A stretch of DNA of 64,000 bases. Origin: PALSA-1444 sp964291045. Lineage in GTDB: Bacteria > Chlamydiota > Chlamydiia > Chlamydiales > Rhabdochlamydiaceae. Shown here one piece after another: positions 45,597-54,271 of the stretch. Below the pieces are notes generated by a model that saw nothing but the letters and a program-made list of their open reading frames with translations, searched no databases and was not told where the DNA came from. The stretch spans positions 1,116,001-1,180,000 of the forward strand of contig NZ_OZ197277.1 of NCBI RefSeq assembly GCF_964291045.1, read 5' to 3'. Made by a program: the position numbers and the translations under genes. Within the stretch, counting starts at the first letter, position 1. The number at the start of each line of letters is the position of its first letter.

Positions 45597-48125
45597 TTAC
45601 CGATCTTCTATCTGCTTAATGAGCGTCTCTATTACTCTCACTTTTTCAGACTCTTTTCCGTAGACAGCTTTTCTAATCACCAAAGCTTTTTGCAGGATTT
45701 GTAGGCTCTCTTGCATCTTACCAGCTCCGTACAAAATTTTGCCCACACATTCGTACCCATCTGCTGCAAGCCCTGATTCATCCCCATACGCTTTTTTAAG
45801 AACCTCTAATGCTTGATACGCATGTTGAAGTGACACTTCATAGTTTTTTAACTCATAGTAAGTAGCAGCCAGCTGTTGATGTAACGTAGCTAGCTCTTTT
45901 GCATCCCCTCCAGGTAAATTCTCCCGAATTTTTAATTCACTTAAGCGATAGTGTAGCGCCTCTTCATGTCTTTCTAGTTCAGATAAGATTTTTGCGCATG
46001 TGACGTAACTTCTTGTTGCATAAGGAGAAATCCCTCCCATCCCTTCATAAATGAGAAGAGAGCTTTTGATACACTGAAGAGCTTCTTCTTGTTTTCCCAT
46101 CTCTAAAAGCATGCTTGCCACCGTATCATAGCAGCTTGCTGTATGCTCAGCTCTTTCCCCGTACACCCCTTGAAAAATCTTTAACGCTTTTGATGCTGAT
46201 TGCAGCCCCTCTTCAAATCTCTTGAGGCCAAACAGCATAATGCCAACTGTTTCATAGCTTTCTGCAACATAAGGAGAATTCTCCCCGTAAGCTTGAATTC
46301 TTGCTTTTAAACTTTTTTGAGAGCTTTTAAGCCCCTCTTCTATTTGTCCTAACTGTTGTAATATCCGTGCTAACAATTCATAAGACTCTGCTGCATAGAT
46401 GGATTCTTCTCCATAGATTCTCACCCGAATCTCTAGCCCTTTTTGGACAGCTTCTAGCGCTGAAGAAAAATTTCTCGCATCCAAACACATGGCTGCAAAA
46501 GCGTGATAACTAGCCGCCAGTTCATCTTCTCCTGTACTATAAACCTTTGTCTTTAGCTCTAATATTTTACAGCTAAGCTCTAGTGCTTCATCCTCTCTTC
46601 CTAGCCCCATCAAAATTTGGCCTATAGACTCATAATCACGCAAAAGATAAGAAGAAGATTCACCATATATTTTTTTCTTAATTTCAACCGCTTGATAACT
46701 GAAGTTAAGAGCGTCATCTAGATTTCCTAATCCCATCAATATCTTCGCTAAAGAGTTACAGCTTTCAGCGACTTGAATAGAATTATCCCCGCAAATCTTC
46801 TTTCTCATCTCAAGTGCTTGAGAGCTATATGTCAGTGCTTCTTCACCTCTTCCTAGTTGGAGTAAAATCAATCCGATAAAATCGTATCCAATCGCTAGGT
46901 AGATAGACTCTTCTTCTCCTAAATTACGTCTGATTTCTACCACTTTTTTTGCATGATCTAAAGCTTCACTCCATCTTCCTAGCTGTAAAAAAATCAATGC
47001 AACTACGCTATACACTTCAGCAATAGCTACCGAATCTTCTCCTTGAAATTGCTTCAACATCTCTAATGCTTGATGTGTATAATAAGTCGATTCTTCTCTT
47101 TTCCCCAGTTTTTCAAGAAGCACGCTGAGTGTTGCATAGTTTTTTGCAAGGGAGGCATTCTTGATATTTTTCTTCTCTAAAATCTTAAGAGCTTTTCTAA
47201 ATACAGCAAGAGCCTCTTCAAACTTTTCAAGCCCAAGTAAAGAGTTACCAAGAGTTGTATAACAGTCTGAGGCTTTTTCAGACTCTTCTCCGTACGCTTT
47301 AAGAACTTTTTTAAGCGCCTTATCCCCGCTTTGCACCGCCTCTTCAAACATCCCAAGTCCCATGAAACTTCTACTCATCGTCTCATATTCTTCTGCCGTG
47401 TAAGGGGTCTCTTCTCCGTAGAGCTTTTGTTTAATTTCTAACGCTTGACGGCTATAGATGAGCGCCTCTTCAAAATACCCAAGTGAACAATATAACTCCC
47501 CTGCGAGAGTGTACTCTTCTTCGATATTTTCTAGCTGCTCTCCCTGAATTGCGCTTCGCACTTCAAGCCCTTTAACGCTTTGCTCTAGCGCCTCTTTTAT
47601 CTTGCCTAATTTCTGTAAAATACGGGCATTTTCATGGTAGTTTTTGGCAATAGTGACTAAATGATCTCCTTTGAGACTTTTACGAATTTCTAACGCTTTA
47701 GAGCTGAGTTTAAAAGCCTCTTCATCTCTTGCTGCAGATTGATACATCGAGGCTAAATCTGCATAAATGGCTGCCACCTCAAGAGACTCTTCCCCATGAA
47801 TTTTCTGCTGCGTCTCTAATTTTTTATAGGTGTCTTCAATAATCTTATCTAACGATATCATGACATTTTGAAGGATCTTAGGAAGAGCGTTAATGGTCTC
47901 AGATGGAATCGGCTGGTGTTTAAAAAAGTTAGCGGCTGAGGGACGAAATGCTGTGAATGATCTTGTAGATATCACGGATGGAAGAGAAAAGGGACTTCCT
48001 TCTAATCTTCTTTGCGAAAAGAAATTTCCTTGAATCATACGGCCTAAACAAGCGTGCATAGCGCTCTTTTCTACTGGGTGATGCCATATTTGCTTAATGA
48101 TGCTAAGTCCATTTCGGATATACAT
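45597..48125 (-). CDS. TPR protein with basic N-terminal leader, long form
   Basis: The 842-residue protein starts MYIRNGLSIIKQIWHH with GAGG eight bases upstream. The leader of about 75 residues is Arg/His-rich with few acidic residues. It carries the same STRSFT and FFKHQ blocks as the two sister proteins. From near 105 to the end it is made of about 17 TPRs of 42 residues, kinesin-light-chain type (EEALxxSxKALEIRKxxxGExS). No catalytic domain or P-loop is present. With its own promoter region and terminator it is probably monocistronic. Protein-protein scaffold is the only role I can support. Secretion into the host or targeting to an organelle is a hypothesis based on the leader. Confidence 0.88.
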   Translation of the reverse strand: MYIRNGLSIIKQIWHHPVEKSAMHACLGRMIQGNFFSQRRLEGSPFSLPSVISTRSFTAFRPSAANFFKHQPIPSETINALPKILQNVMISLDKIIEDTYKKLETQQKIHGEESLEVAAIYADLASMYQSAARDEEAFKLSSKALEIRKSLKGDHLVTIAKNYHENARILQKLGKIKEALEQSVKGLEVRSAIQGEQLENIEEEYTLAGELYCSLGYFEEALIYSRQALEIKQKLYGEETPYTAEEYETMSRSFMGLGMFEEAVQSGDKALKKVLKAYGEESEKASDCYTTLGNSLLGLEKFEEALAVFRKALKILEKKNIKNASLAKNYATLSVLLEKLGKREESTYYTHQALEMLKQFQGEDSVAIAEVYSVVALIFLQLGRWSEALDHAKKVVEIRRNLGEEESIYLAIGYDFIGLILLQLGRGEEALTYSSQALEMRKKICGDNSIQVAESCNSLAKILMGLGNLDDALNFSYQAVEIKKKIYGESSSYLLRDYESIGQILMGLGREDEALELSCKILELKTKVYSTGEDELAASYHAFAAMCLDARNFSSALEAVQKGLEIRVRIYGEESIYAAESYELLARILQQLGQIEEGLKSSQKSLKARIQAYGENSPYVAESYETVGIMLFGLKRFEEGLQSASKALKIFQGVYGERAEHTASCYDTVASMLLEMGKQEEALQCIKSSLLIYEGMGGISPYATRSYVTCAKILSELERHEEALHYRLSELKIRENLPGGDAKELATLHQQLAATYYELKNYEVSLQHAYQALEVLKKAYGDESGLAADGYECVGKILYGAGKMQESLQILQKALVIRKAVYGKESEKVRVIETLIKQIEDR

Positions 48126-48312
48126 AAGAGCCTCTTTTTAAATTAAAAAACAATTTTATTTATATCAATTGAGTGTTACGCCTTTCTGATCATCTTGTGC
48201 TCTTGTTTTGACTCTGTTTACGAGTTAAAAGAAGAGCTCTTTTATTTTTGAAGATCGTGCCGTTTGCACAAATTTTTTTCTAGTTTTTTTTATATTTTAT
48301 GAAAAAAAATGC
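48126..48312 (-). promoter_or_regulatory. Conserved ~185-bp upstream region, copy 1
   Basis: This region upstream of the 842-residue TPR gene is closely repeated upstream of the 790-residue gene (50999-51183). Shared blocks include TATATCAATTGAGT, TTACGCCTTTCTGATCATC, AAGATCGTGCCGTTT and TTTTTTTCTAGTTTTTTTTA. Conservation outside the coding part suggests a common promoter or leader RNA. I cannot name the exact -35/-10 boxes. Confidence 0.65.
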
Positions 48313-48484
48313 ATCAAATCATCCAGAGAGAAATAGAAGATGAACTGAGCACTCTCTTAAAAGACACATCAAGCAAAAAGAAGTAGGTAAAAAACTCTTG
48401 ATAGGCTTCTCAAGAGCTAAAGCAGTTAAGGCGATCCGTTAAAGCATCTTATCCCATCAATCTGTATGTAACAGAGAGGCATTT

Positions 48485-48533
48485 GAAAAAAGTTATCCCT
48501 TTTATTAAAAACCTCTAACAAAAGGGATTAACT
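48485..48533 (-). terminator. Likely terminator of the 790-residue TPR gene
   Basis: On the minus strand AGTTAATCCCTTTT and AAAAGGGATAACT pair (plus-strand arms 48491-48504 and 48520-48533) and are followed by TTTTTTC. It lies about 95 bases past the stop at 48626. The loop of about 15 bases is long, so confidence is moderate. Confidence 0.6.
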
Positions 48534-48625
48534 AAAAAACAACATATAAAGATATTTTCCGATCCTTCATCAAGGATCTTAAAAGCACAGTGTTTAAGAC
48601 ACAGCGCAAAGAATCAGAGCACTTT

Positions 48626-50998
48626 CTACCAACCGAGTTCTTTGAAAAGCTGTGCTAGGAATAAAGAGCTATCCTTGGCTTGATCTGACTGCTCTCCATA
48701 CACATTTTTTCTGAGCTCTAATGCCTTTTGACTCATACTAGCTGCCTCTTCAAATCTTCCTAATTGATATAAAGCACGGCTAATCCATTGATAGCTATCT
48801 CCTACCTCTCCTGACTCCCCAAGCCCTAAAATCTTGTAAATGTCTAACTGTTTAAGGCGGTATTGCACACCCTCTTCATATCTTTTTAATTTAAATAAAA
48901 TCTTAGAAGCAGTTTCATAACTTCTTGCTGTGTAATGAGACTCTTCCCCAACTTCTTGCTGATTAATATGTAGAGATTGTTGGCTATACTCTAAAGCCTC
49001 CTCTAATCTCTCCATAGATAGAAGAATAGCTGCTACCGTATCATAAGAACTGGCTGTATAGTAAGAGGAGCCTCCATACACCTTCTTGAAAATTTCTACA
49101 GCTTGCATAACACTTCTTAATCCCTCTTCACCTCTTCCTAAATCCGTCAGCAACATCCCCACAGTCTCATAACTTTCTGCAACAACTGGAGAATATTCCC
49201 CATGAACCTTAATGCGGATAGTTAAAGCTTTTTGAGCATGTTCTACTGCCTCTTGTTCCCTTTTTAAATGGCTCAAAATTCTTCCCAAAATCTCATGATT
49301 ATCAGCTGCATAGCTACCCTCTTCTCCATGTAGCTTAATGCAAATATTTAACGCTTTTTGAACAAGGCTTAACGCAAGATTAACATTGCCAAGCTCAAGA
49401 CAAACACGCCCTGTATTGTGATAAATGATTGCTGTCTCATGTGCCTCTTTTCCATACATTGCTTGGACAAGCTTTATCGCCCGCTCATGCATAACTAACG
49501 ACTCTTTAAACCTCCCTAAATTCATAAGAGCAAGTCCTATAATCTCATAACTTTTTATGACACTCTTTGAGTTTTCTCCATACAGGTTCATCTTCAGTAG
49601 AAGAGATTGAGAGCTAATATTAAGTGCCTCTTCAAGCGCTCCCCTACTTAAAAATTGCATTGCAAAGCTATCACACTTTTCAGCTAGCTCAATGGAGTCA
49701 TGACCATACACTCTCTTGACGATTTCTAATGCCTGATAACTGGCTTGCAGCCCCTCTTTAACGCTTCCTAATGTAAAAAGAATATCGGCAAGAGATTCAT
49801 AATTTACCATTTGAGGAAGTGACTCCTCTCCTCCACATTTCTGTCTCATTGCTATAGATTTTATGATGTAATCACGGGCTGTCTCTAATTGCTCTAACTT
49901 AAAACAAAGCATTCCCGTTAGGTAATACACCTCTGCTATAAAGATTGACTCTTCACCTTCTATCTCTTGGATAGATTCTAAAGCTTGATGTAACTGTTCT
50001 AACGCCTCATGAACTCTTTCCATTTCTTCAAGAAGAAGGCCTGCTGTGATACAGCTTTTAACTCTCAAGATAGGATCGCTCTTTTCTTTTTTTAAGATAC
50101 CTACTGCTTGTAAACACATTTCAAGTGCCTCTTCACCTCTTCCTAATTCGTTTAAGATGCCCCCAATTGCCATGGAGCTTTCTGCGATAGCTTCTGATTC
50201 ATTATCTTGAGTTTTTTGAATTTCAAGCCCCTTCCTCAACTGTTCTAGCGCCTCTTCATATCTTGCTAATCCTGTTAAAATAGACCCTGTTCTATGATAC
50301 TCATTAGCTGCTTGAATTGAGTGATCACCATACAGCTCTTTTTTGATTTCTAAAGCTTTACTACTCTGTTTAAGCGCCTCTTCAAAACGGCCTAATTCAT
50401 AAAATAAGCTCCCTGCTAAAGAGTAGCTCATGGCTGCATCTTGAGACTGCTTAACCTGTATGTTATCCCAAATTTCAAGTCCTTTAAGGCTCTCCTTTAA
50501 CGCTTCTTCTAGCCGTCCTGATTCTTTCAAAGAAAATGCCTTTTCATGATAGTTCTTTGCCATCTTTAAGGGCTGATCCTCTACTAATGCTTGAGAGTTC
50601 ATTTCAAACGGTTTTTCCTTACTCTCTATGGATGCATGCATCTCTTTAAGAGTGTCATCAATAAAAGCTGCTTCACTAGATTCTTGATGAATTTTCTGCT
50701 GAGCTTCAAGTTTTTTAGAGATGTTTTCAATCTTCTTTTCTATGGGTGTTATCTCGTTCAAGAAAGAATCATGAGGGGGCTTTAATATTTGAAATTGAGG
50801 AGATTGATGTTTAAAAAAGGAGGCTTTTGAATAGATGACTGTGAATGATCTTATGGATCTCAAGTTTTTAAGAAAAGGGACGCTCCCTGACATCTGTAAC
50901 TTTGAAAAAGTATAGCCTAAACAAGAGTGCATGGGATGCTTCTCTATAGGCTCATACCCTATTTGCTTAATGATTTTGAGTCCATTTCGAATATACAT
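48626..50998 (-). CDS. TPR protein with basic N-terminal leader, second long form
   Basis: This 790-residue sister of the gene at 45597 starts MYIRNGLKIIKQIGYE with GAGAGG upstream. The leader contains the common blocks SIRSFT and FFKHQ. After a variable, charged linker (about 75-140) come about 15 TPRs of 42 residues to the C-terminus (ending KDSSLFLAQLFKELGW). Near 410-560 repeats such as GREEALEMCLQAVGILKK deviate from the consensus. No enzymatic motif is found. It shares leader and upstream region with the neighbouring gene, so tandem duplication is the simplest origin. Confidence 0.88.
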   Translation of the reverse strand: MYIRNGLKIIKQIGYEPIEKHPMHSCLGYTFSKLQMSGSVPFLKNLRSIRSFTVIYSKASFFKHQSPQFQILKPPHDSFLNEITPIEKKIENISKKLEAQQKIHQESSEAAFIDDTLKEMHASIESKEKPFEMNSQALVEDQPLKMAKNYHEKAFSLKESGRLEEALKESLKGLEIWDNIQVKQSQDAAMSYSLAGSLFYELGRFEEALKQSSKALEIKKELYGDHSIQAANEYHRTGSILTGLARYEEALEQLRKGLEIQKTQDNESEAIAESSMAIGGILNELGRGEEALEMCLQAVGILKKEKSDPILRVKSCITAGLLLEEMERVHEALEQLHQALESIQEIEGEESIFIAEVYYLTGMLCFKLEQLETARDYIIKSIAMRQKCGGEESLPQMVNYESLADILFTLGSVKEGLQASYQALEIVKRVYGHDSIELAEKCDSFAMQFLSRGALEEALNISSQSLLLKMNLYGENSKSVIKSYEIIGLALMNLGRFKESLVMHERAIKLVQAMYGKEAHETAIIYHNTGRVCLELGNVNLALSLVQKALNICIKLHGEEGSYAADNHEILGRILSHLKREQEAVEHAQKALTIRIKVHGEYSPVVAESYETVGMLLTDLGRGEEGLRSVMQAVEIFKKVYGGSSYYTASSYDTVAAILLSMERLEEALEYSQQSLHINQQEVGEESHYTARSYETASKILFKLKRYEEGVQYRLKQLDIYKILGLGESGEVGDSYQWISRALYQLGRFEEAASMSQKALELRKNVYGEQSDQAKDSSLFLAQLFKELGW

Positions 50999-51183
50999 AA
51001 GAACCTCTCTTCAAGTTAAAAATAATTTTTTTATATCAATTGAGTATTACGCCTTTCTGATCATCGCTCTTGTTTTGACCCTATCTACTGGGTAAAAGAA
51101 GAATTTTTTTATTGTTGAAGATCGTGCCGTTTACACTTATTTTTTTCTAGTTTTTTTTATATTTTTATAAAAAAAACATAATG
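50999..51183 (-). promoter_or_regulatory. Conserved ~185-bp upstream region, copy 2
   Basis: Repeats the upstream region of the 842-residue TPR gene with scattered substitutions. The distance to the start codon is kept, including TATATCAATTGAGT, CGCCTTTCTGATCATC and AAGATCGTGCCGTTT. The divergent repeat-protein gene starts at 51423, so this intergenic region serves both directions. Confidence 0.65.
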
Positions 51184-51422
51184 AGATCATTTCCACATTA
51201 AAAAGACGCTGTTAACACTCTCTTGTCAGTAAGAAGATGCCCCCATAAATAGAGAGCGTATGTGTTTTCTTAATGATCTCTAAAGTGTTGCCATCAAGCT
51301 TAAGAGCCAAAACCCTTCAGTTAGAAAAACAACTTACCTTGATTAAATTGGGACAAAAATAAGACACTCTGAGACGGCAACAAATCAAAAATTTATTGCC
51401 GCTTTAAATAGAGAGATCAATA

Positions 51423-54071
51423 ATGACTATTAGGCCGTATGATTGCATCGAAACTTTGCCGCAATCTCCTGGGTATTCCCCTAACAATTCAAAACATTTA
51501 AAGTCTCACTGTGAAGAAAGCCCCTCCTTAACTGAAGAAGCCTCTACGATTCAAAAGACGCATCACACTTCATCACAATCTTTTCAAGACAAAGACATAC
51601 GTGAGCTTAATTCTTTGCACCAACATACTATAGCTGCTCCCTTAAAAAGGGGGTATCCTGGGGCAAAAGAGCTTCTTCTTCATATCACGCATCTTTATCC
51701 TCAAAAAGGTGTTTTTTACTCTCAACTTGCAGATTTATTACATCCAGATGAAACGGTATTACTGTTTAAGCATGCGGTGTATACAAAGCAGGCCCTTTAT
51801 CTCAAAGCTCTTCATCTAGATCCTCATCTCAGTGAACCTTATTTCCATCTTGCAAATCTCTTAAATCCAAATGAATCCGTGCAGCTTTTAAGCGGCGCAA
51901 GGTATGCTAAAAAAGAGCTTTATTTGAAGGTGATAGACTTAAATCCTCATAGGGGTTCTGCCTATTTTCATCTTGCAAATCTTTTTCAAGGACTAGGGTT
52001 CATTCACCTCTTAAATGGAAAGAGATATACAAAGAAAGAGCTTTACTTGAAAGCCGTAGGTCTAGATCCTCATAATGCAAGTATTTATTATAAGCTAAAT
52101 GTCTGTCATAGAGACAGCGGCGTTAATCTCGATGGAAAGTGGTTAAAAGAGCGAGATCTTTGCCTTAAAGCAATTGACCTAGACCCTCTCTTAGCAATCG
52201 CTTATTGCAATCTAGGCGCCCTTACGCTTAAAGAGAAATCCATCCAACTCTTAAATGGTGAGTCCTATACAAAAAAAGAATTGTATATGAAAGCGATTGA
52301 TCTAGATGCGCAAATGAGCCTAGCTTATTTGAATCTAGGCCTCTGCCTTGATAAAGGAGAAATTATTAAATTTTTAAATGGAGAATGGTATACAAAGAAA
52401 AAGCTTTATCTTAAGGCGCTTGACCTTAACCCTAATGATAACAGAATTTATAACTATCTAGGAGACCTTCTTCATGAAAATGAAATAGTAAGGCTTTTAA
52501 ATGGGAAATGTTACACAAAGAAAGAGGTGTGTTTGAAGGCGCTACAACTTTACTTTTATAAATCTTGTGTTTTTGAGCCCGGCATCTCTGAAGCAAAAAA
52601 ATACTTAAAAGCCACCTCTATTCAAGAAATTGCAGATCATCCACATCACATAGAAAGCTATCTTAATCTCATATTTGTCACCCGTGCTTACTCTATAAGC
52701 TTGCAGGATCAAAGCTTAGTTACAACAGAATCTCTTTTTCAAACAGCTCTAGATCGTGATCCCACTTTAGCTTTTCATCCCAAATTTGCCCCTGTCTTTT
52801 TTTATGTAGGCTCTTTACTCTATCATAAAACACGCACTCTTTTGGATAGACTTGATCATAAACTCAATATTCAAGAACTTGCTATAAGAGAGAACCTTTT
52901 AAAACACGGCTATACTCTATTATTAAAAAATGGAACGGTCCTCTCTACACAAATGCTCTACCGCCACGCACTCCCTTTTTTAACTTCTTCTTATTTAAAG
53001 CTAATGCGCGGCAAAGGAATCGGGGATCAACTCTCTTATAGAGAAGTTATCGTCTTACAAGATGGTATTCATCTAACAAAAGCGTTAGCTTACACCTATG
53101 CTTATCAAGAAACGAGGTCCTTTGATGAGCGGGCAGATTTTTTCATGCGGTTAGGAGATGCACTGCATCCTGAACAATGGGTGATTTTAGGAGATAGCGT
53201 TTACGATAAGAAAAAATGTTATGAAGAGTGTCATGAGCGCGGGGTACGCCGTTCTACTAACGGCGCTATTGACTTAAGGGTTAGCGAATCTCTTCCCTTT
53301 TGTGACCATTTACAAAAAAATCAACTATTTTGTAGAGTTTTAGATTACTTCTCTTCTCACTCTACAGATCATTGGAGCGCTCACATCACCTTAGCAAGGA
53401 TCCTTTCTCAATGGGAAATCAAGGAGTGGGGGTATCCCTACATTCTCATGTTTGGAGGGTGCCTTGAAAGCTATCAGGGCCTTCATACCGAGCTATTTAA
53501 TCAACCCCTTAACAAGTATCACGGGTCACTGGGGCACGTTCTAGATTTAGAACAAGTGACAGTAGACCAAACTCTTTATGATGCAAAAAAACAACAGTTT
53601 TTGATAAGTCTACTTACATTTTTACCCTCCTGTGAAGAGGCGTACTTGGCTCTTGGAAGAGACTTTAAGACCCCTTTAACCATTCATGAAATATGTTACT
53701 CATCTCCAGACTCTCTCTACCTTAAAGCTCTAGATATCAATATGGAGTCTAGTTTGGCTTACTTTCTTTTAGGAAAAAGCCTCTTCATGAATAATATCAA
53801 GAGCACTCATTTACTTAATGGCGTGACCTTATCCTATAAACAACTCTTGATGAGAGCTGTTCAACTAGGAACGTATGAAGCTGAAGCGTATCATTTTGCA
53901 GCGGTAAGTATGCATGATAGAGAATCCATTCTTCTTTTTGATGGAAAAACACTTCTTTCAAGAGAATATCTTTTTATCCGTGCCTTTGACCTAGATCCAT
54001 CAAGAGTAACTGACTTAAAGAATTTTATCCTTTGTCTTAAAAGAAAAGCACTCTCTGCTAATAAAAAATAA
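51423..54071 (+). CDS. Protein of TPR-like repeats with a YTKKELYLKA module (long form)
   Basis: The 882-residue protein starts MTIRPYDCIETLPQSPG with GAGAG upstream. After an 80-residue, Ser/His-rich leader it consists of repeats of about 38-41 residues. Each combines a TPR-like helix (LYLKAIDLDPxxxxAYxxLxxLL) with an inserted segment of the type VxLLNGExYTKKE. They are regular at about 95-385, decayed or replaced in the middle (about 390-700), and resume near the end (LLNGVTLSYKQLLMRAVQLG, then LLFDGKTLLSREYLFIRAFD). I know of no function for this repeat. A similar but more regular protein lies convergent at 54272. No catalytic site, signal peptide or membrane span is evident. Confidence 0.85.
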   Translation: MTIRPYDCIETLPQSPGYSPNNSKHLKSHCEESPSLTEEASTIQKTHHTSSQSFQDKDIRELNSLHQHTIAAPLKRGYPGAKELLLHITHLYPQKGVFYSQLADLLHPDETVLLFKHAVYTKQALYLKALHLDPHLSEPYFHLANLLNPNESVQLLSGARYAKKELYLKVIDLNPHRGSAYFHLANLFQGLGFIHLLNGKRYTKKELYLKAVGLDPHNASIYYKLNVCHRDSGVNLDGKWLKERDLCLKAIDLDPLLAIAYCNLGALTLKEKSIQLLNGESYTKKELYMKAIDLDAQMSLAYLNLGLCLDKGEIIKFLNGEWYTKKKLYLKALDLNPNDNRIYNYLGDLLHENEIVRLLNGKCYTKKEVCLKALQLYFYKSCVFEPGISEAKKYLKATSIQEIADHPHHIESYLNLIFVTRAYSISLQDQSLVTTESLFQTALDRDPTLAFHPKFAPVFFYVGSLLYHKTRTLLDRLDHKLNIQELAIRENLLKHGYTLLLKNGTVLSTQMLYRHALPFLTSSYLKLMRGKGIGDQLSYREVIVLQDGIHLTKALAYTYAYQETRSFDERADFFMRLGDALHPEQWVILGDSVYDKKKCYEECHERGVRRSTNGAIDLRVSESLPFCDHLQKNQLFCRVLDYFSSHSTDHWSAHITLARILSQWEIKEWGYPYILMFGGCLESYQGLHTELFNQPLNKYHGSLGHVLDLEQVTVDQTLYDAKKQQFLISLLTFLPSCEEAYLALGRDFKTPLTIHEICYSSPDSLYLKALDINMESSLAYFLLGKSLFMNNIKSTHLLNGVTLSYKQLLMRAVQLGTYEAEAYHFAAVSMHDRESILLFDGKTLLSREYLFIRAFDLDPSRVTDLKNFILCLKRKALSANKK

Positions 54072-54144
54072 GCCGATTCCTTAAAGGCTCAAGAAACATA
54101 AATGAATAGATGCATGTGTCTGTTTAGGCTCTGAAAACACCTTC

Positions 54145-54226
54145 TTAAGCATTAAGAGCGTGGCCTGACACTTTTACAAACCTATCATAATAAGCATAAT
54201 CTTTAAAAGCTTCGATGAATTTTCAC
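54145..54226 (-). pseudogene. Duplicated scrap of the prmC 3' end
   Basis: The minus strand encodes KFIEAFKDYAYYDRFVKVSG followed by HALNA and a stop. The true prmC at 56345 ends KFVEVFKDYASHDRFVKVSG, HAANA and stop. Upstream of this the match ends (the Trp codon is already TGA). So about 26 codons of prmC tail lie 2.1 kb away from the gene, inside the TPR island. An 8-bp hairpin (AGCTTCGA 54208-54215, TCGAAGCT 54230-54237) at its edge is followed on the minus strand by TTTTAAAG and may now end transcription of the 54272 gene. Confidence 0.85.
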
Positions 54227-54271
54227 CCTTCGAAGCTCTTTCAAGCATGATTTGTATAATAGAGCATATTA

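Noticed and set aside
48561..48578. 7-bp hairpin GATCCTT/AAGGATC
   Set aside because: No T-run on the minus strand. The longer stem at 48491-48533 is the better terminator.
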